Below are positions 32,641 through 41,576 of a stretch of DNA of 64,000 nt, piece after piece (positions within the stretch are counted from its first letter, which is position 1; every line of letters begins with the position of its first letter). This DNA comes from CAVUWL01 sp963787415 (GTDB lineage Bacteria > Actinomycetota > Thermoleophilia > Solirubrobacterales > 70-9). Below the pieces are notes generated by a model that searched no databases, had not been told where the DNA came from, and saw nothing but the letters and a program-made list of their open reading frames with translations. The translations under genes were made by a program, and so were the position numbers. The stretch is from NCBI GenBank assembly GCA_963787415.1, contig CAWBCO010000007.1, positions 124,001 through 188,000 on the forward strand. Direction: 5' to 3'.

Positions 32641-32669
32641 CAAAGCCCGGGCCCGAGCCGGCGCCCCGC

Positions 32670-35463
32670 TCAGCCCCTCAGCTTTCTCAGAACTGTCTGC
32701 AGGATCCCTCCGTTTTGAAAGTAGATGACCTCATTTGGGGTGTCGAGTCGAACGGTCGCCTCGAACTCGATCCGATCGGCGCTGACTCGCACCGACTTCG
32801 CCCTGCCCTCATCGAGGTCGCCGATCGTGATCTCCTCCTCGCCGCTCAATCCAAGTGAGTCCACGCTCTGCCCCGCCGGGAACTGCAGCGGTAGAACTCC
32901 CATACCGATCAGGTTGGAGCGGTGAATCCGCTCGAAGCTCTCGGCAATCACCGCTCGAACTCCGAGCAGCTTGGTTCCCTTTGCGGCCCAATCGCGAGAG
33001 GAGCCGGAGCCATACTCCTTGCCGGCGAGGACGATCAGCGGAACTGCCTCCTGCGCGTAGGCCATTGCCGCCTGATAGATCGTCGTCTGCTCGCCGTCGG
33101 GGAAGTGGCGGGTGAATCCACCGGATCTGTCGACGACGGTTGCGCAGGCGGATATTGGCGAAGGTGCCGCGGATCATCACCTCGTGGTTGCCCCGCCGCG
33201 AACCGTAGGAGTTGAATTCGCGCGGCTCAACTCCTTCCTCGATCAACCAGCTCCCCGCCGGGCTGTCTTTCTTGATCGCCCCCGCCGGTGATATGTGGTC
33301 GGTGGTGATCGAGTCGCCGAGTACGGCGAGGACCCTCGCCGCCTCGATCGGCTCAAGCGCGGCGGGCTCCGGCGGCATCGCCTCAAAGAAGTTCGGGCGA
33401 CGCACGTAGGTGGACTGCGGCCAGGTGTAGCGATCGCCATCGGGAACCTCGACCGCATTCCAGTTCTGATCGCCGCTGTATACGCGGCCGTAGTTTCGGG
33501 TGAACATCTCCGCCTGAATCGAGCGCCCGACCAGCTCCTTGATCTCTCCTGAGCTGGGCCAGATTTCGCTCAGGTACACGGGCTCCCCATCGGAGCCCTG
33601 GCCCAGCGGTTCGCTGAGCAGATCTAGGTCCATCCTCCCAGCCAGCGCGTAGGCGACGACCAGCGGCGGGCTGGCCAGGTAGTTGGCCTTCACATCCTGG
33701 TTGATCCGTCCCTCGAAGTTTCGGTTTCCCGAGAGAACCGCGCAGACTGCCAGGTCCCTTTTCTCGATCGCGGCTGAGATCTCAGGGGCCAGCGGTCCGG
33801 AGTTGCCGATACAGGTGGTGCATCCGTAGCCGACCAGGTTGAACTGGAGGCGGTCCAGATAGGGGCTCAGCCCCGCCTTGTCGAGGTAGTCGGTGACCAC
33901 GGTGGACCCCGGCGCAAGCGACGTCTTCACCCAGGGTCTGCGCGTCAGGCCCCTCTGCAGGGCGTTTCGCGCCAGCAATCCGGCGCCGATCATGACGCTT
34001 GGATTGGAGGTGTTGGTGCAGCTGGTGATCGCCGCGATCACCACCCGGCCGTGGTCGAGCTCGACCGTTGTCCCGTCCTCGAGGGTGACCTCGATCGCCT
34101 TGCTGCTCGCACCCCCGATCGCCTCGCCTCGACCCTCGCCCAAAGGCGCCCGCGGCCTGCCGCGCTCATCGTCATGTTCCTCGGCCGGTGGGTCAGAGGC
34201 CGGGAAGGACTCTTCCATCGCCCGGTCGCGCCCGTTGCCGAGCTGCTCTGCGGCCTGCGGATCGAACTCGTGCATCGCCCCAAGAAAGGCAGCCTTTGCC
34301 TCCTTGAGCGGAACCCGATCCTGGGGTCGTTTCGGACCCGCGATGCTCGGCACCACCTCGCTCAGGTCCAGTTCCAGTTTCGCCGAGAAGATCGGGTCCT
34401 CCGCCCCTAGATCATGGAACATCCCCTGCTCGCGGGTGTAGGCATCGACGAGCTCGATCGTCTCCCTCGAGCGGCCGGTCAGCTCCAGATAGCGCAGGGT
34501 CTCAGCATCGACAGGAAAGATCGCGCAGGTGGAACCGAACTCCGGTGACATGTTGCCGATCGTCGCCCGGTCGGCAAGGCCAAGGGTCGGCAGACCCGGC
34601 CCGTAGAACTCGACAAATTTTGAAACGACACCAAGCTCGCGCAGCATCTCGGTGACGGTCAGGACGAGATCGGTCGCGGTCGCCCCCTCGGGCAGCTCAC
34701 CGCTGAATTTGAAGCCGACAACCTGGGGCAAAAGCATCGAGATCGGCTGTCCGAGCATCGCCGCCTCAGCCTCGATCCCACCCACCCCCCAACCCAAGAC
34801 GCCGAGCCCGTTGACCATCGTCGTGTGGGAATCGGTGCCCACCAGCGTGTCGGGATAGGCGCACAGTGCGCCGCTTGCATCGCTGCTGTAGACGACCTGG
34901 GCGATGTGCTCGAGGTTGACCTGGTGACAGATGCCGGTTGCCGGCGGAACGACGCTGAAGTTGTCGAAAGAGTGCTGTCCCCACTTGAGGAAGGAGTAGC
35001 GCTCCCGGTTTCGCTCGAACTCTCGCTCGGCGTTTACGGCAAACGCCCGGGCGTTCCCGAAGGCATCAACCTGAACCGAGTGGTCGATCACCAAGTCGAC
35101 GTCAACCAGGGGATTGATCGCTCCTGGATCGCCACCGATTTCCTCCATCGCATCGCGCATCGCCGCCAGGTCAACCACCGCTGGTACCCCGGTGAAGTCC
35201 TGCATCAGGACCCGGGCCGGCTGGAAGGGGATCTCCGCGCTCGGCTCAGCGCTCGGGTCCCAACCGGCGATCGCCTCAACATCGGCGGCGCTGACCGCGA
35301 CGCCATCCTCCAAGCGCAGCACGTTCTCCAACAGCACCTTGATCGAATAGGGAAGCCGGGCCACCTGAAAGCGCTCGGCCAACGCATCGAGTCGAAACAC
35401 CTCGAACTGGCGCCCGGCCAACTCCAGGGTCGAACGCGCGCCAAAGGAATCGCTAGTGCTCAT
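32670..35463 (-). CDS. acnA: Aconitate hydratase, interrupted by one frameshift
   Basis: An AcnA-type aconitase (citrate to isocitrate), with a 4Fe-4S cluster. The first part (35463 down to about 33135) has SFDNFSVVPPATGICHQVNLE, VGTDSHTTMVNGLGVLGWGVGG and CTNTSNPSVMIGAGLL. A Pro/Asp-rich insert with ESFPASDPPA separates the two halves, as in actinobacterial homologues. At about 33134-33140, after GTFANIRLRNR, the frame changes; the rest (VDRSGGFTRHFPDGEQTT, then KEYGSGSSRDWAAKG and SFERIHRSNLIGMG) continues in another frame to a stop at 32670. The whole interval of 2794 bases is one base more than a multiple of 3. Either a one-base insertion or a two-base deletion would explain it. A sequencing or assembly error is possible. 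Confidence 0.85.
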
Positions 35464-35555
35464 CGGACAATCCTACGTTCGCGCTCAACTCGAATGCTCG
35501 CCGATGGCGGCCGCGGTGACCGCGTTGCGCAGCACTCCTCCCCCAATTGACTTCC

Positions 35556-36359
35556 TTACCTCTTGTCCTTGGAGTGTCCGTCGGCAACCGCCGCAGCCGC
35601 CCTTTGCCCGGTTGCACCGCTTTGCGCCTTGACCGAGGCACTGGGGCTAAGCATGCCGACGTGGGCCAACACCCGTTGCCTTCGCGGAGCGACCGCCAGC
35701 TCGATCCTGTCGTGCTCGATCGCGCTGATCACCGCCTCGCCCACCTGCTCAGGCGTGGCGGTCCCCAACCCCGGCGGCGGCTTTGCGCCTGAATCGGCAA
35801 ACATCCCGGCGTCGCGGACAAAGCCCGGGGAGACGAGCGAGACGCCGACCCCTCGAGGGCCCAGGTCAGAGCGCAGACCGAGGGCAAAACCGCGCAGACC
35901 AAACTTGGTCGCGCTGTAGATCGAGCTGCGGGGGCTGGCTGACTTGCCCGAAAGGGAGGAAACGAAGACGAGCTGGCCGCCGCCGCGCTCGATCATTCCC
36001 GGAAACAGCGCTTGGGCCAAAAGCATCGGCGCCTCGAGGTTTACCCGCAGTGCCCGCCTCAGCTGCTCGGCGCTGAAGTCGGCAAGCCATCCCGCTCCCG
36101 GTAGCCCCGCGTTGGCGATCAGAATGTCGACCGGGCCGGCCTCGGCGGCGAGTCGCTCCGCGGCTCCCTCTGCAGCCAGATCCGCGACCAGGGTCCGGTG
36201 CCCGCCACCGGGTAGCTGCGCCGCAAACGCCTCCAGCGCCTGCCCGTCGCGGGCGCTGAGAATGAGGTTCGTCCCACGCCCGGCCAAGGCGCTGGCGATC
36301 GCCCGGCCAAGGCCCCCAGTGGCCCCGGTCAGAAGCCCTCTGCGCCCGGCAAGTTCCAT
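35556..36359 (-). CDS. Short-chain dehydrogenase/reductase
   Basis: A 267-residue SDR enzyme. The cofactor loop is LLTGATGGLGRAIASALAGRG (about 9-29; TGxxxGLG), followed by LILSARD (an Arg after the strand favours NADP). The NNAG-equivalent is IANAG, the catalytic Ser lies in VFVSSLSGKS, and Tyr-x3-Lys in YSATKFGLRGFAL. C-terminal to the core is an Ala/Gln-rich tail without known function. The substrate is unknown. It is 92 bases downstream of the aconitase start on the same strand, so it may be upstream of it in a transcript. The first start ATG at 36359 is taken. Confidence 0.92.
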   Translation of the reverse strand: MELAGRRGLLTGATGGLGRAIASALAGRGTNLILSARDGQALEAFAAQLPGGGHRTLVADLAAEGAAERLAAEAGPVDILIANAGLPGAGWLADFSAEQLRRALRVNLEAPMLLAQALFPGMIERGGGQLVFVSSLSGKSASPRSSIYSATKFGLRGFALGLRSDLGPRGVGVSLVSPGFVRDAGMFADSGAKPPPGLGTATPEQVGEAVISAIEHDRIELAVAPRRQRVLAHVGMLSPSASVKAQSGATGQRAAAAVADGHSKDKR

Positions 36360-36487
36360 CCCAAACCCAAGCTAGCAGCCCGGCGATCGACAGGAATAGC
36401 GGCTCCAACCCCGAAAGGCGAGAAATGTCTGCTTCTCCCAAGCAGGTAGCCGAACGATCGTCTAGACTGCCGCCGTTCCAGACAACC

Positions 36488-36620
36488 GAAACGCCGAATT
36501 CCGAGCGCCCCAAGGCGCCACGGGAGCGGGGGAACCACGTTTTCGGGGCTAACCCACCTGAGCTAGGTGGGGGCGCAGGCTCCTTTCGCGCCAGCCCGAC
36601 AGCTAACCCCGTAGGCCGAC
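36488..36620 (+). promoter_or_regulatory. Cyclic-di-AMP riboswitch (ydaO-yuaA class)
   Basis: The segment contains the invariant blocks of this class in order: GCCGAATTCCG near the start (36493), CGGGAGCGGGGGAACCA (36531-36547), GGGGCTAACCC, a hairpin (CCACCTGAGCTAGGTGG, 36555-36571), and CCCGACAGCTAACCCCGTAGGC (36595-36616). The last block is nearly identical to the consensus. The ribosome-binding site GAAGGAG follows and then the TTG start at 36634 of a cell-wall hydrolase. Known members turn off expression of wall hydrolases and transporters when c-di-AMP is high. A likely -10 box is TAGACT (36463-36468). Confidence 0.93.
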
Positions 36621-36633
36621 GAAGGAGATCGGT

Positions 36634-37197
36634 TTGCATCCATATCCGCACAAGCTCAAGCTCAAAGCAGGATTAGCCACAGCGGGCGCCTTGACGCTGT
36701 TGGCGCTGGCGGTTCCAGGCGGCGCCTCGGCAGCCTGCGGCGGCGGCGGACTGGCGCCTGCACAGTTCGACGAATGCACCCCTACCGCGAAGGCGAAGCT
36801 GCTCTCCGACGGCGAACTGATTCCACCCGTCAGCGCACCTCCGCGGGTCCAGGCGGTGATCGCGGCTGCAAACCGGATCCGCACGAAGCCCTATCTGTGG
36901 GGGGGCGGACACGCGAGCTGGTGGGACAGCGGCTATGACTGCTCGGGCTCGGTCAGCTTCGCCCTCCACGGCGGCGACTTTCTCAGCAGCCCGCTGCCCT
37001 CGGGGCCGATGGAGAGCTGGGGCCTGCCCGGCCCGGGGCGCTGGATCACCGTCTACGCCAACGCCGGGCACGCCTACGCGGTGATCGCCGGATTTCGCTG
37101 GGACACCGCCGGGGACGCGAGCGGTACCGGCCCCCGCTGGCACAGCGAACTTCTCAGTAATCAGGGCTTTGTCGCCCGCCACCCGCCCGGCTACTAG
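36634..37197 (+). CDS. NlpC/P60-like cell-wall endopeptidase, exported
   Basis: A 187-residue secreted enzyme that probably cleaves peptidoglycan peptides. A signal peptide (residues about 10-33: LKAGLATAGALTLLALAVPGG, cut after ASA) precedes the catalytic domain. RIRTKPYLWGGGH and YDCSGSVSFALHGG contain the active-site Cys103, and AGHAYAVIAGF has the His (about 146), which is the NlpC/P60 arrangement. The third polar residue is not clear. The start is a TTG at 36634 with GAAGGAG 7 bases upstream. The gene is controlled by the c-di-AMP riboswitch just upstream, which fits with control of wall cleavage by that messenger. Confidence 0.88.
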   Translation: MHPYPHKLKLKAGLATAGALTLLALAVPGGASAACGGGGLAPAQFDECTPTAKAKLLSDGELIPPVSAPPRVQAVIAAANRIRTKPYLWGGGHASWWDSGYDCSGSVSFALHGGDFLSSPLPSGPMESWGLPGPGRWITVYANAGHAYAVIAGFRWDTAGDASGTGPRWHSELLSNQGFVARHPPGY

Positions 37198-37228
37198 ATC
37201 CGCGGCTCCAGACTTGCTCCCCCCGCCC

Positions 37229-38797
37229 CTAAAGCGGGATATTGCCGTGCTTGCGTTTGGGCTGGGCAACGCGCTTTGACTGCAGCATGCGCAGCGCCCT
37301 GATCAGCTTTGGTCGGGTCTGGCGGGGCTCGATCACGTCATCTATGTAGCCGCGCTCAGCCGCCGAGTAAGGGTTGGCAAAATGAGCCTTGTAGTCATCG
37401 ATCAGCTTCTGGCGACGCTGATCGGGGGTCGGTGAGGCGGAGATGTCCTTGCGATAGATGATGTTCACCGCGCCCTCCGGGCCCATCACGGCGATCTCGG
37501 CGGTCGGCCAGGCGACGTTGTAGTCGGCCAGCATGTGCTTTGAGTTCATCACGTCATAGGCGCCGCCGTAGGCCTTGCGAGTGACCACGGTCAGCTTCGG
37601 CACGGTCGCCTCGGTGAAGGCGTAGAGCAACTTGGCACCGTGGCGGATGATTCCGTTCCACTCCTGGTCGGTTCCCGGCAGAAAGCCGGGAACGTCGGTG
37701 AAGGTGATCAGCGGCACGTTGAAGGCATCACAGGTGCGGACGAAACGAGCCGCCTTCTCGGAGGCCTCGATGTCAAGTACGCCGGCGAGGTAGGCCGGTT
37801 GGTTGCCGACGATCCCGATCGGGTAACCGTCCAGGCGCGAGAAGCCGCAGACGATGTTTTTGGCGAAGTGTTCATGCACCTCGAGGAACTCCTCATCATC
37901 GACTATGCGTGAGATCACCCCGCGCATGTCATAGGGCTTGGAGGGATCGTCGGGAACAAGGGTGTCGAGCTCGAGGTCTTCTCTCTCAGGGTCATCGGTG
38001 GGCTCAAAGCGGGGCGGCGGCTCGAGGTTGTTGGAGGGCAGAAAGCTGAGCAGGTACCGGGCGTCGGCGAGACAGCTCTCCTCGTCCTCGGCGGCGAAAT
38101 GGGCCACCCCCGACTTCGTGTTGTGGCTCATCGCCCCACCCAGCTCCTCGAATTCAACCTCCTCCCCGGTCACCGTTTTGATCACCTCGGGTCCGGTGAT
38201 GAACATGTGGGAGGTCTCTTTGACCATGAAGATGAAGTCGGTCATCGCCGGTGAGTAGACCGCACCCCCGGCGCAGGGACCCATGATCAGGCTGATTTGC
38301 GGGATCACCCCCGAGCACTGCACATTGCGGACGAAGACGTCGCCGTAGGCGCCGAGGGAGACGACCCCCTCCTGGATGCGGGCACCGCCAGAGTCGTTGA
38401 TTCCGATCACCGGGGCCCCAACCTGGGCCGCGAGGTCCATCACCTTGCACATCTTCTCCGCCATCACCTCGCCGAGACTGCCGCCAAAGACCGTGAAGTC
38501 CTGGGAGAAGACGAACACGGTGCGCCCTTCGATCGTTCCGTGTCCGGTGACCACCGCGTCCCCCCAGGGGCGGCGTTTTTGCATCTCAAAGTCATAGGTG
38601 CGGTGGCGAACGAAGGTGTCCAGCTCCTCAAAGGAGTCGGGGTCAAGCAATCTCTCGACCCGCTCGCGGGCGGTCAGCTTGCCCTTGGCGTGCTGTTTGT
38701 CGACCGCCTCAGCGGAGGCGGAGTGGATTGCCTGCTCGCGCAGATCGCGCAGGTAGGCAAGCTTCTCCTCGTGGCTGACAGGGTTGCGCTCACGCAT
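37229..38797 (-). CDS. pccB: Propionyl-CoA carboxylase, beta (carboxyltransferase) subunit
   Basis: A 522-residue acyl-CoA carboxylase subunit. It transfers CO2 from biotin to propionyl-CoA, giving methylmalonyl-CoA. Clear motifs are GGARIQEGVVSLGAYGDVF (CoA oxyanion region), MGPCAGGAVYSPAMTDF (about 162-178), and the biotin-facing VTRKAYGGAYDVMNSKHM (about 423-440). The Asp in GGAYDVM sits at the position that selects propionyl-CoA in the Streptomyces homologues (I recall Asp422). The biotin-carboxylase (alpha) subunit is not in the window. The gene is downstream of methylmalonyl-CoA mutase and the small gene at 38824, probably in one operon. Confidence 0.93.
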   Translation of the reverse strand: MRERNPVSHEEKLAYLRDLREQAIHSASAEAVDKQHAKGKLTARERVERLLDPDSFEELDTFVRHRTYDFEMQKRRPWGDAVVTGHGTIEGRTVFVFSQDFTVFGGSLGEVMAEKMCKVMDLAAQVGAPVIGINDSGGARIQEGVVSLGAYGDVFVRNVQCSGVIPQISLIMGPCAGGAVYSPAMTDFIFMVKETSHMFITGPEVIKTVTGEEVEFEELGGAMSHNTKSGVAHFAAEDEESCLADARYLLSFLPSNNLEPPPRFEPTDDPEREDLELDTLVPDDPSKPYDMRGVISRIVDDEEFLEVHEHFAKNIVCGFSRLDGYPIGIVGNQPAYLAGVLDIEASEKAARFVRTCDAFNVPLITFTDVPGFLPGTDQEWNGIIRHGAKLLYAFTEATVPKLTVVTRKAYGGAYDVMNSKHMLADYNVAWPTAEIAVMGPEGAVNIIYRKDISASPTPDQRRQKLIDDYKAHFANPYSAAERGYIDDVIEPRQTRPKLIRALRMLQSKRVAQPKRKHGNIPL

Positions 38798-38823
38798 CGG
38801 GCGCGGAAGTCTATGACCCGGGC

Positions 38824-39048
38824 TCAGGCGCTGCCGAACGGCTGCTTGTGGGGCTGTGCGAGCTGATCGAGGAGGCGCTCGAGGTCGGCCTCGCTGAGCC
38901 CCAGATCCTCGGCGGCGCGAATCTGAACGCGGGTCCCAAAACCCTTCCCCGCCATCCTCACTTCGAGCTGGTCAAGCTGCTCCCCCATGGCGATCAGCTC
39001 GGCCAGCTCCGGTTCTGACTTAACCAGGGTTCTTGAGACCTCGATCAT
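38824..39048 (-). CDS. Small unknown protein between mutase and carboxylase
   Basis: A 74-residue acidic, helical protein read from MIEVSRTLVKSEPELAEL at 39048. It lies between the mutase and pccB and is in the same orientation, 70 bases downstream of the mutase. In other actinomycetes this position near accD/pccB often holds an epsilon subunit of similar size, but the sequence (GKGFGTRVQIRAAEDLGLSEADLERLLDQLA) does not show the epsilon-subunit pattern that I know. The family is not recognised. A longer upstream reading frame is out of register with the mutase and looks spurious, so I take the ATG at 39048. Confidence 0.6.
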   Translation of the reverse strand: MIEVSRTLVKSEPELAELIAMGEQLDQLEVRMAGKGFGTRVQIRAAEDLGLSEADLERLLDQLAQPHKQPFGSA

Positions 39049-39118
39049 GGTGGCCGCTTCAACCGCCGCCGCCTGGTTCCTTCCGCATCCCCCACCCTGG
39101 GCGAGACCGTTCAGCGGA

Positions 39119-40768
39119 TCAGAAGAACGCCCCCCCCTTGTATTCGCCGAAGACATCGCGCATCGCCCCGCAAACCTCCCCGATCGAGGCACTGGCGGCG
39201 AGTGCGGCGCGGATCGGATGCAAGAGGTTGCCCTGGCCGCGCGCGACGTCACGCAGCGCCACCAGGCTCTGATCCACGCTGGGCTGGAAACGAGACTCCT
39301 TGAAGGCACTGAGGCGAGCCAGCTGGCGCCGCTCGGCCTCGGGGTCGACCCGCAAGATGTCGACGTCATCGATCTCCTCGGTGACGTACTTGTTGACGCC
39401 GACGACAATGTCTTGGCCGCTGCGATAGCGCTCGTGGTAGGAGTGCGCCGACTCCTCGATCTCGCGCTGCATGAACTCCAGCGCCTGGACCGAGCCGCCG
39501 AGATCCTCAACCCTGCCGATCAGCTCCCAGGCGCGTGCCTCGATCTCATCGGTCAGCGACTCGACGAAGTAGGAGCCCGCAAAGGGGTCGACGGTGTCGG
39601 CGACGCCGGACTCGTGTGCGAGCACCTGCTGGGTGCGCAGCGCGATCCGCGCCGAGCGCTCGGTCGGCAGGGCCAACGCCTCATCGAAACCGTTGGTGTG
39701 CAGGGACTGGGTACCGCCGCTGACCGCGGCAAAGCCCTGCAACGCGACCCGGATGATGTTTACCTCGGGCTGCTGGGCCTGCAGGGTGACGCCTCCGGTC
39801 TGGGTGTGGAAGCGGATCTTCATCGAGTTCGGATCCTTGGCCCCGAAGCGCTCCTCGACGATCTTTGCCCACATCCGCCGCACCGCCCGAAACTTGGCGA
39901 TCTCCTGGAAGACGTTGTTGTGGCAGTTGAAGAAGAAGGCCAGCCGAGGGGCGAACTGATCGATCTTCAGTCCCCGCTCCAGCGCCGCTTCGACATAGGC
40001 GATCGCGTTTGAGAGTGTGAATGCGACCTCTTGCACCGCCGAGCAGCCCTTCTCGCGGATGTGGTAGCCCGAGATCGAGATCGTGTTCCATTTCGGCACC
40101 CTCTCGCGGCAGTACTCGAAGATATCGGTGGTCAGGCGCATTGTCGGCTCGGGGGGATAGATGTAGTTGCCCCGAGCCATGTACTCCTTCAGCACGTCGT
40201 TTTGAACGGTGCCGCGCAGCTGCTCGGAGCTGACCCCCTGCTCCTCGCCGACCAGCTCATAGAGCAAGAGCAAGATCGCCGCCGGTGCATTGATCGTCAT
40301 CGACGTGGAGACCCCGTCAAGGGGGATCTCCGCAAAGCAGATCCGCATGTCCTCGATCGTGTCGATCGGAACCCCGGTGCGGCCAACCTCACCGCGGCAG
40401 AGCGGATCATCGGAGTCGCGGCCGAGCTGGGTCGGCAGATCGAAGGCCATCGAGAGGCCGGTCGAGCCGTGGGCGATCAGGTAGCGGTAGCGCTCGTTGG
40501 TGTCCTCGGGAGTGGCGAATCCGGCGTACTGGCGCATCGTCCAAAGCCGCTCCCGATACATCTCCTCGTGGATGCCGCGGGTATAGGGCGGAGAGCCGGG
40601 CCGCCCCAGCCGTCGGTCGAGGTCGGGGGCAACGCTATCGGCGGTGTAGAGGGGCTCGATCTCGATTCCCGAGTCGGTGAACACCCGCGGGTCATCGGGG
40701 CCGAGAAGGGGGGCGATCGTCTCTGAGGGCTCCTCATCCGCGGGAGTGTTGTCGCTTTTTGCGGCCAT
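39119..40768 (-). CDS. Methylmalonyl-CoA mutase, large subunit
   Basis: A 549-residue large subunit, the radical catalytic half that converts (R)-methylmalonyl-CoA to succinyl-CoA with adenosylcobalamin. The start is MAAKSDNTPAD at 40768. RLWTMRQYAGFATPEDTNERY has a Tyr at the position that in isobutyryl-CoA mutase is Phe, and GTVQNDVLKEYMARGNYIYPP has an Arg where that enzyme has Gln; both favour methylmalonyl-CoA. GGTQSLHTNGFDEALALPTE is also typical. The B12-binding domain is absent, as in the separate-subunit type; the small subunit is not in the window. With pccB it forms the propionyl-CoA to succinyl-CoA route. Confidence 0.92.
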   Translation of the reverse strand: MAAKSDNTPADEEPSETIAPLLGPDDPRVFTDSGIEIEPLYTADSVAPDLDRRLGRPGSPPYTRGIHEEMYRERLWTMRQYAGFATPEDTNERYRYLIAHGSTGLSMAFDLPTQLGRDSDDPLCRGEVGRTGVPIDTIEDMRICFAEIPLDGVSTSMTINAPAAILLLLYELVGEEQGVSSEQLRGTVQNDVLKEYMARGNYIYPPEPTMRLTTDIFEYCRERVPKWNTISISGYHIREKGCSAVQEVAFTLSNAIAYVEAALERGLKIDQFAPRLAFFFNCHNNVFQEIAKFRAVRRMWAKIVEERFGAKDPNSMKIRFHTQTGGVTLQAQQPEVNIIRVALQGFAAVSGGTQSLHTNGFDEALALPTERSARIALRTQQVLAHESGVADTVDPFAGSYFVESLTDEIEARAWELIGRVEDLGGSVQALEFMQREIEESAHSYHERYRSGQDIVVGVNKYVTEEIDDVDILRVDPEAERRQLARLSAFKESRFQPSVDQSLVALRDVARGQGNLLHPIRAALAASASIGEVCGAMRDVFGEYKGGAFF

Positions 40769-40979
40769 CAAGAGCAGGATATTGGGACGCGGTCTGCTCC
40801 GGGGCCACGCGTCGAGGCGGCCATCGCGGGGCCGATGCATCACCGGGGCACCCGGCGGCCCCGGGCCCGGCCTGCCACGCCTGATTTTTGCCGTCGGCTC
40901 TGGCGCCCGGAACAAATCCCGCCCGCCGGGGTTGTCCTGGCGCGGTGAATATTTCGAAGACGGGCTCAATCTGTGCACC

Positions 40980-41567
40980 CTTTAGCGGTGCGCGAGGGGC
41001 AGGCGAGCTTGAAAACCAGCCCGGTGATCGATGGAAAATTCCAGCAGGCCTCGGTCATCTTCTCGGCGCTGGCCAGCCAGCGGGGAACCGAGGCCCCCTG
41101 CCGCATTTTCCTTCGCGATCATCGGCGGGTCATCGGCCCGGCGGCGAATCGGGGCACAAGCGAATCCGGTGGCGGCGTCACGCTCGTTCGGAGGGAACTG
41201 GAAAGCTCCTAACAGGCGAAAAAGTTCAGCTCTCGATCACGCTCGGCGCGATCTGGGTTGACCTCGAAACCCGGCAGGCAACGGCGGCGGTCAGCATCAA
41301 CTCCACCAACCAGCAGGCGATCGGAGCCCCCGGTGCACTGGGTCGTGCGGCGGGCGCCGAAGTCAGCCTGGGCGCTGCGACGATCCCCTCCGACCCCACC
41401 GATCACACGGTCAGTGTGGAGAACGCAAACGCGACCCTGACGCCGCTGAGCGCGGAAACGCTCAACTCGGTCTTTGCCAGGGCGGCAGCCCATGAACTGG
41501 GCACCAAAAGCTTTTTGAAGGAGGAGAATCTCTCGCTACGTTCTCCTTCACCGCGGCGACCGAATAG
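40980..41567 (+). pseudogene. Decayed HtaA-like surface/secreted protein gene
   Basis: Fragments in several frames match one protein: VREGQASLKTSPVIDGKFQQASVIFSA (frame starting at 40973), PAAFSFAIIGG (another frame), PAANRGTSESGGGVTLVRR, then LLTGEKVQLSITLGAIWVDL through ATLTPLSAETLNSVFA (long part), and GESLATFSFTAATE with a stop at 41565-41567. The ending resembles the C-terminus of HtaA-type haem-binding beta domains (FSFTAxTE). At least four frame changes occur within 590 bases, so it is not a functional gene. Assignment to HtaA is tentative; decay is clear. The mutase and UDP-glucuronate decarboxylase genes lie on either side. Confidence 0.6.
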
Positions 41568-41576
41568 TGGCTCCAT

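Noticed and set aside
32416..32718. Short open frames over the candidate RNA region
   Set aside because: Pro/Arg/Ser-rich composition, no ribosome-binding site in a good position, and no family pattern; the region is better explained by a promoter plus RNA structure.
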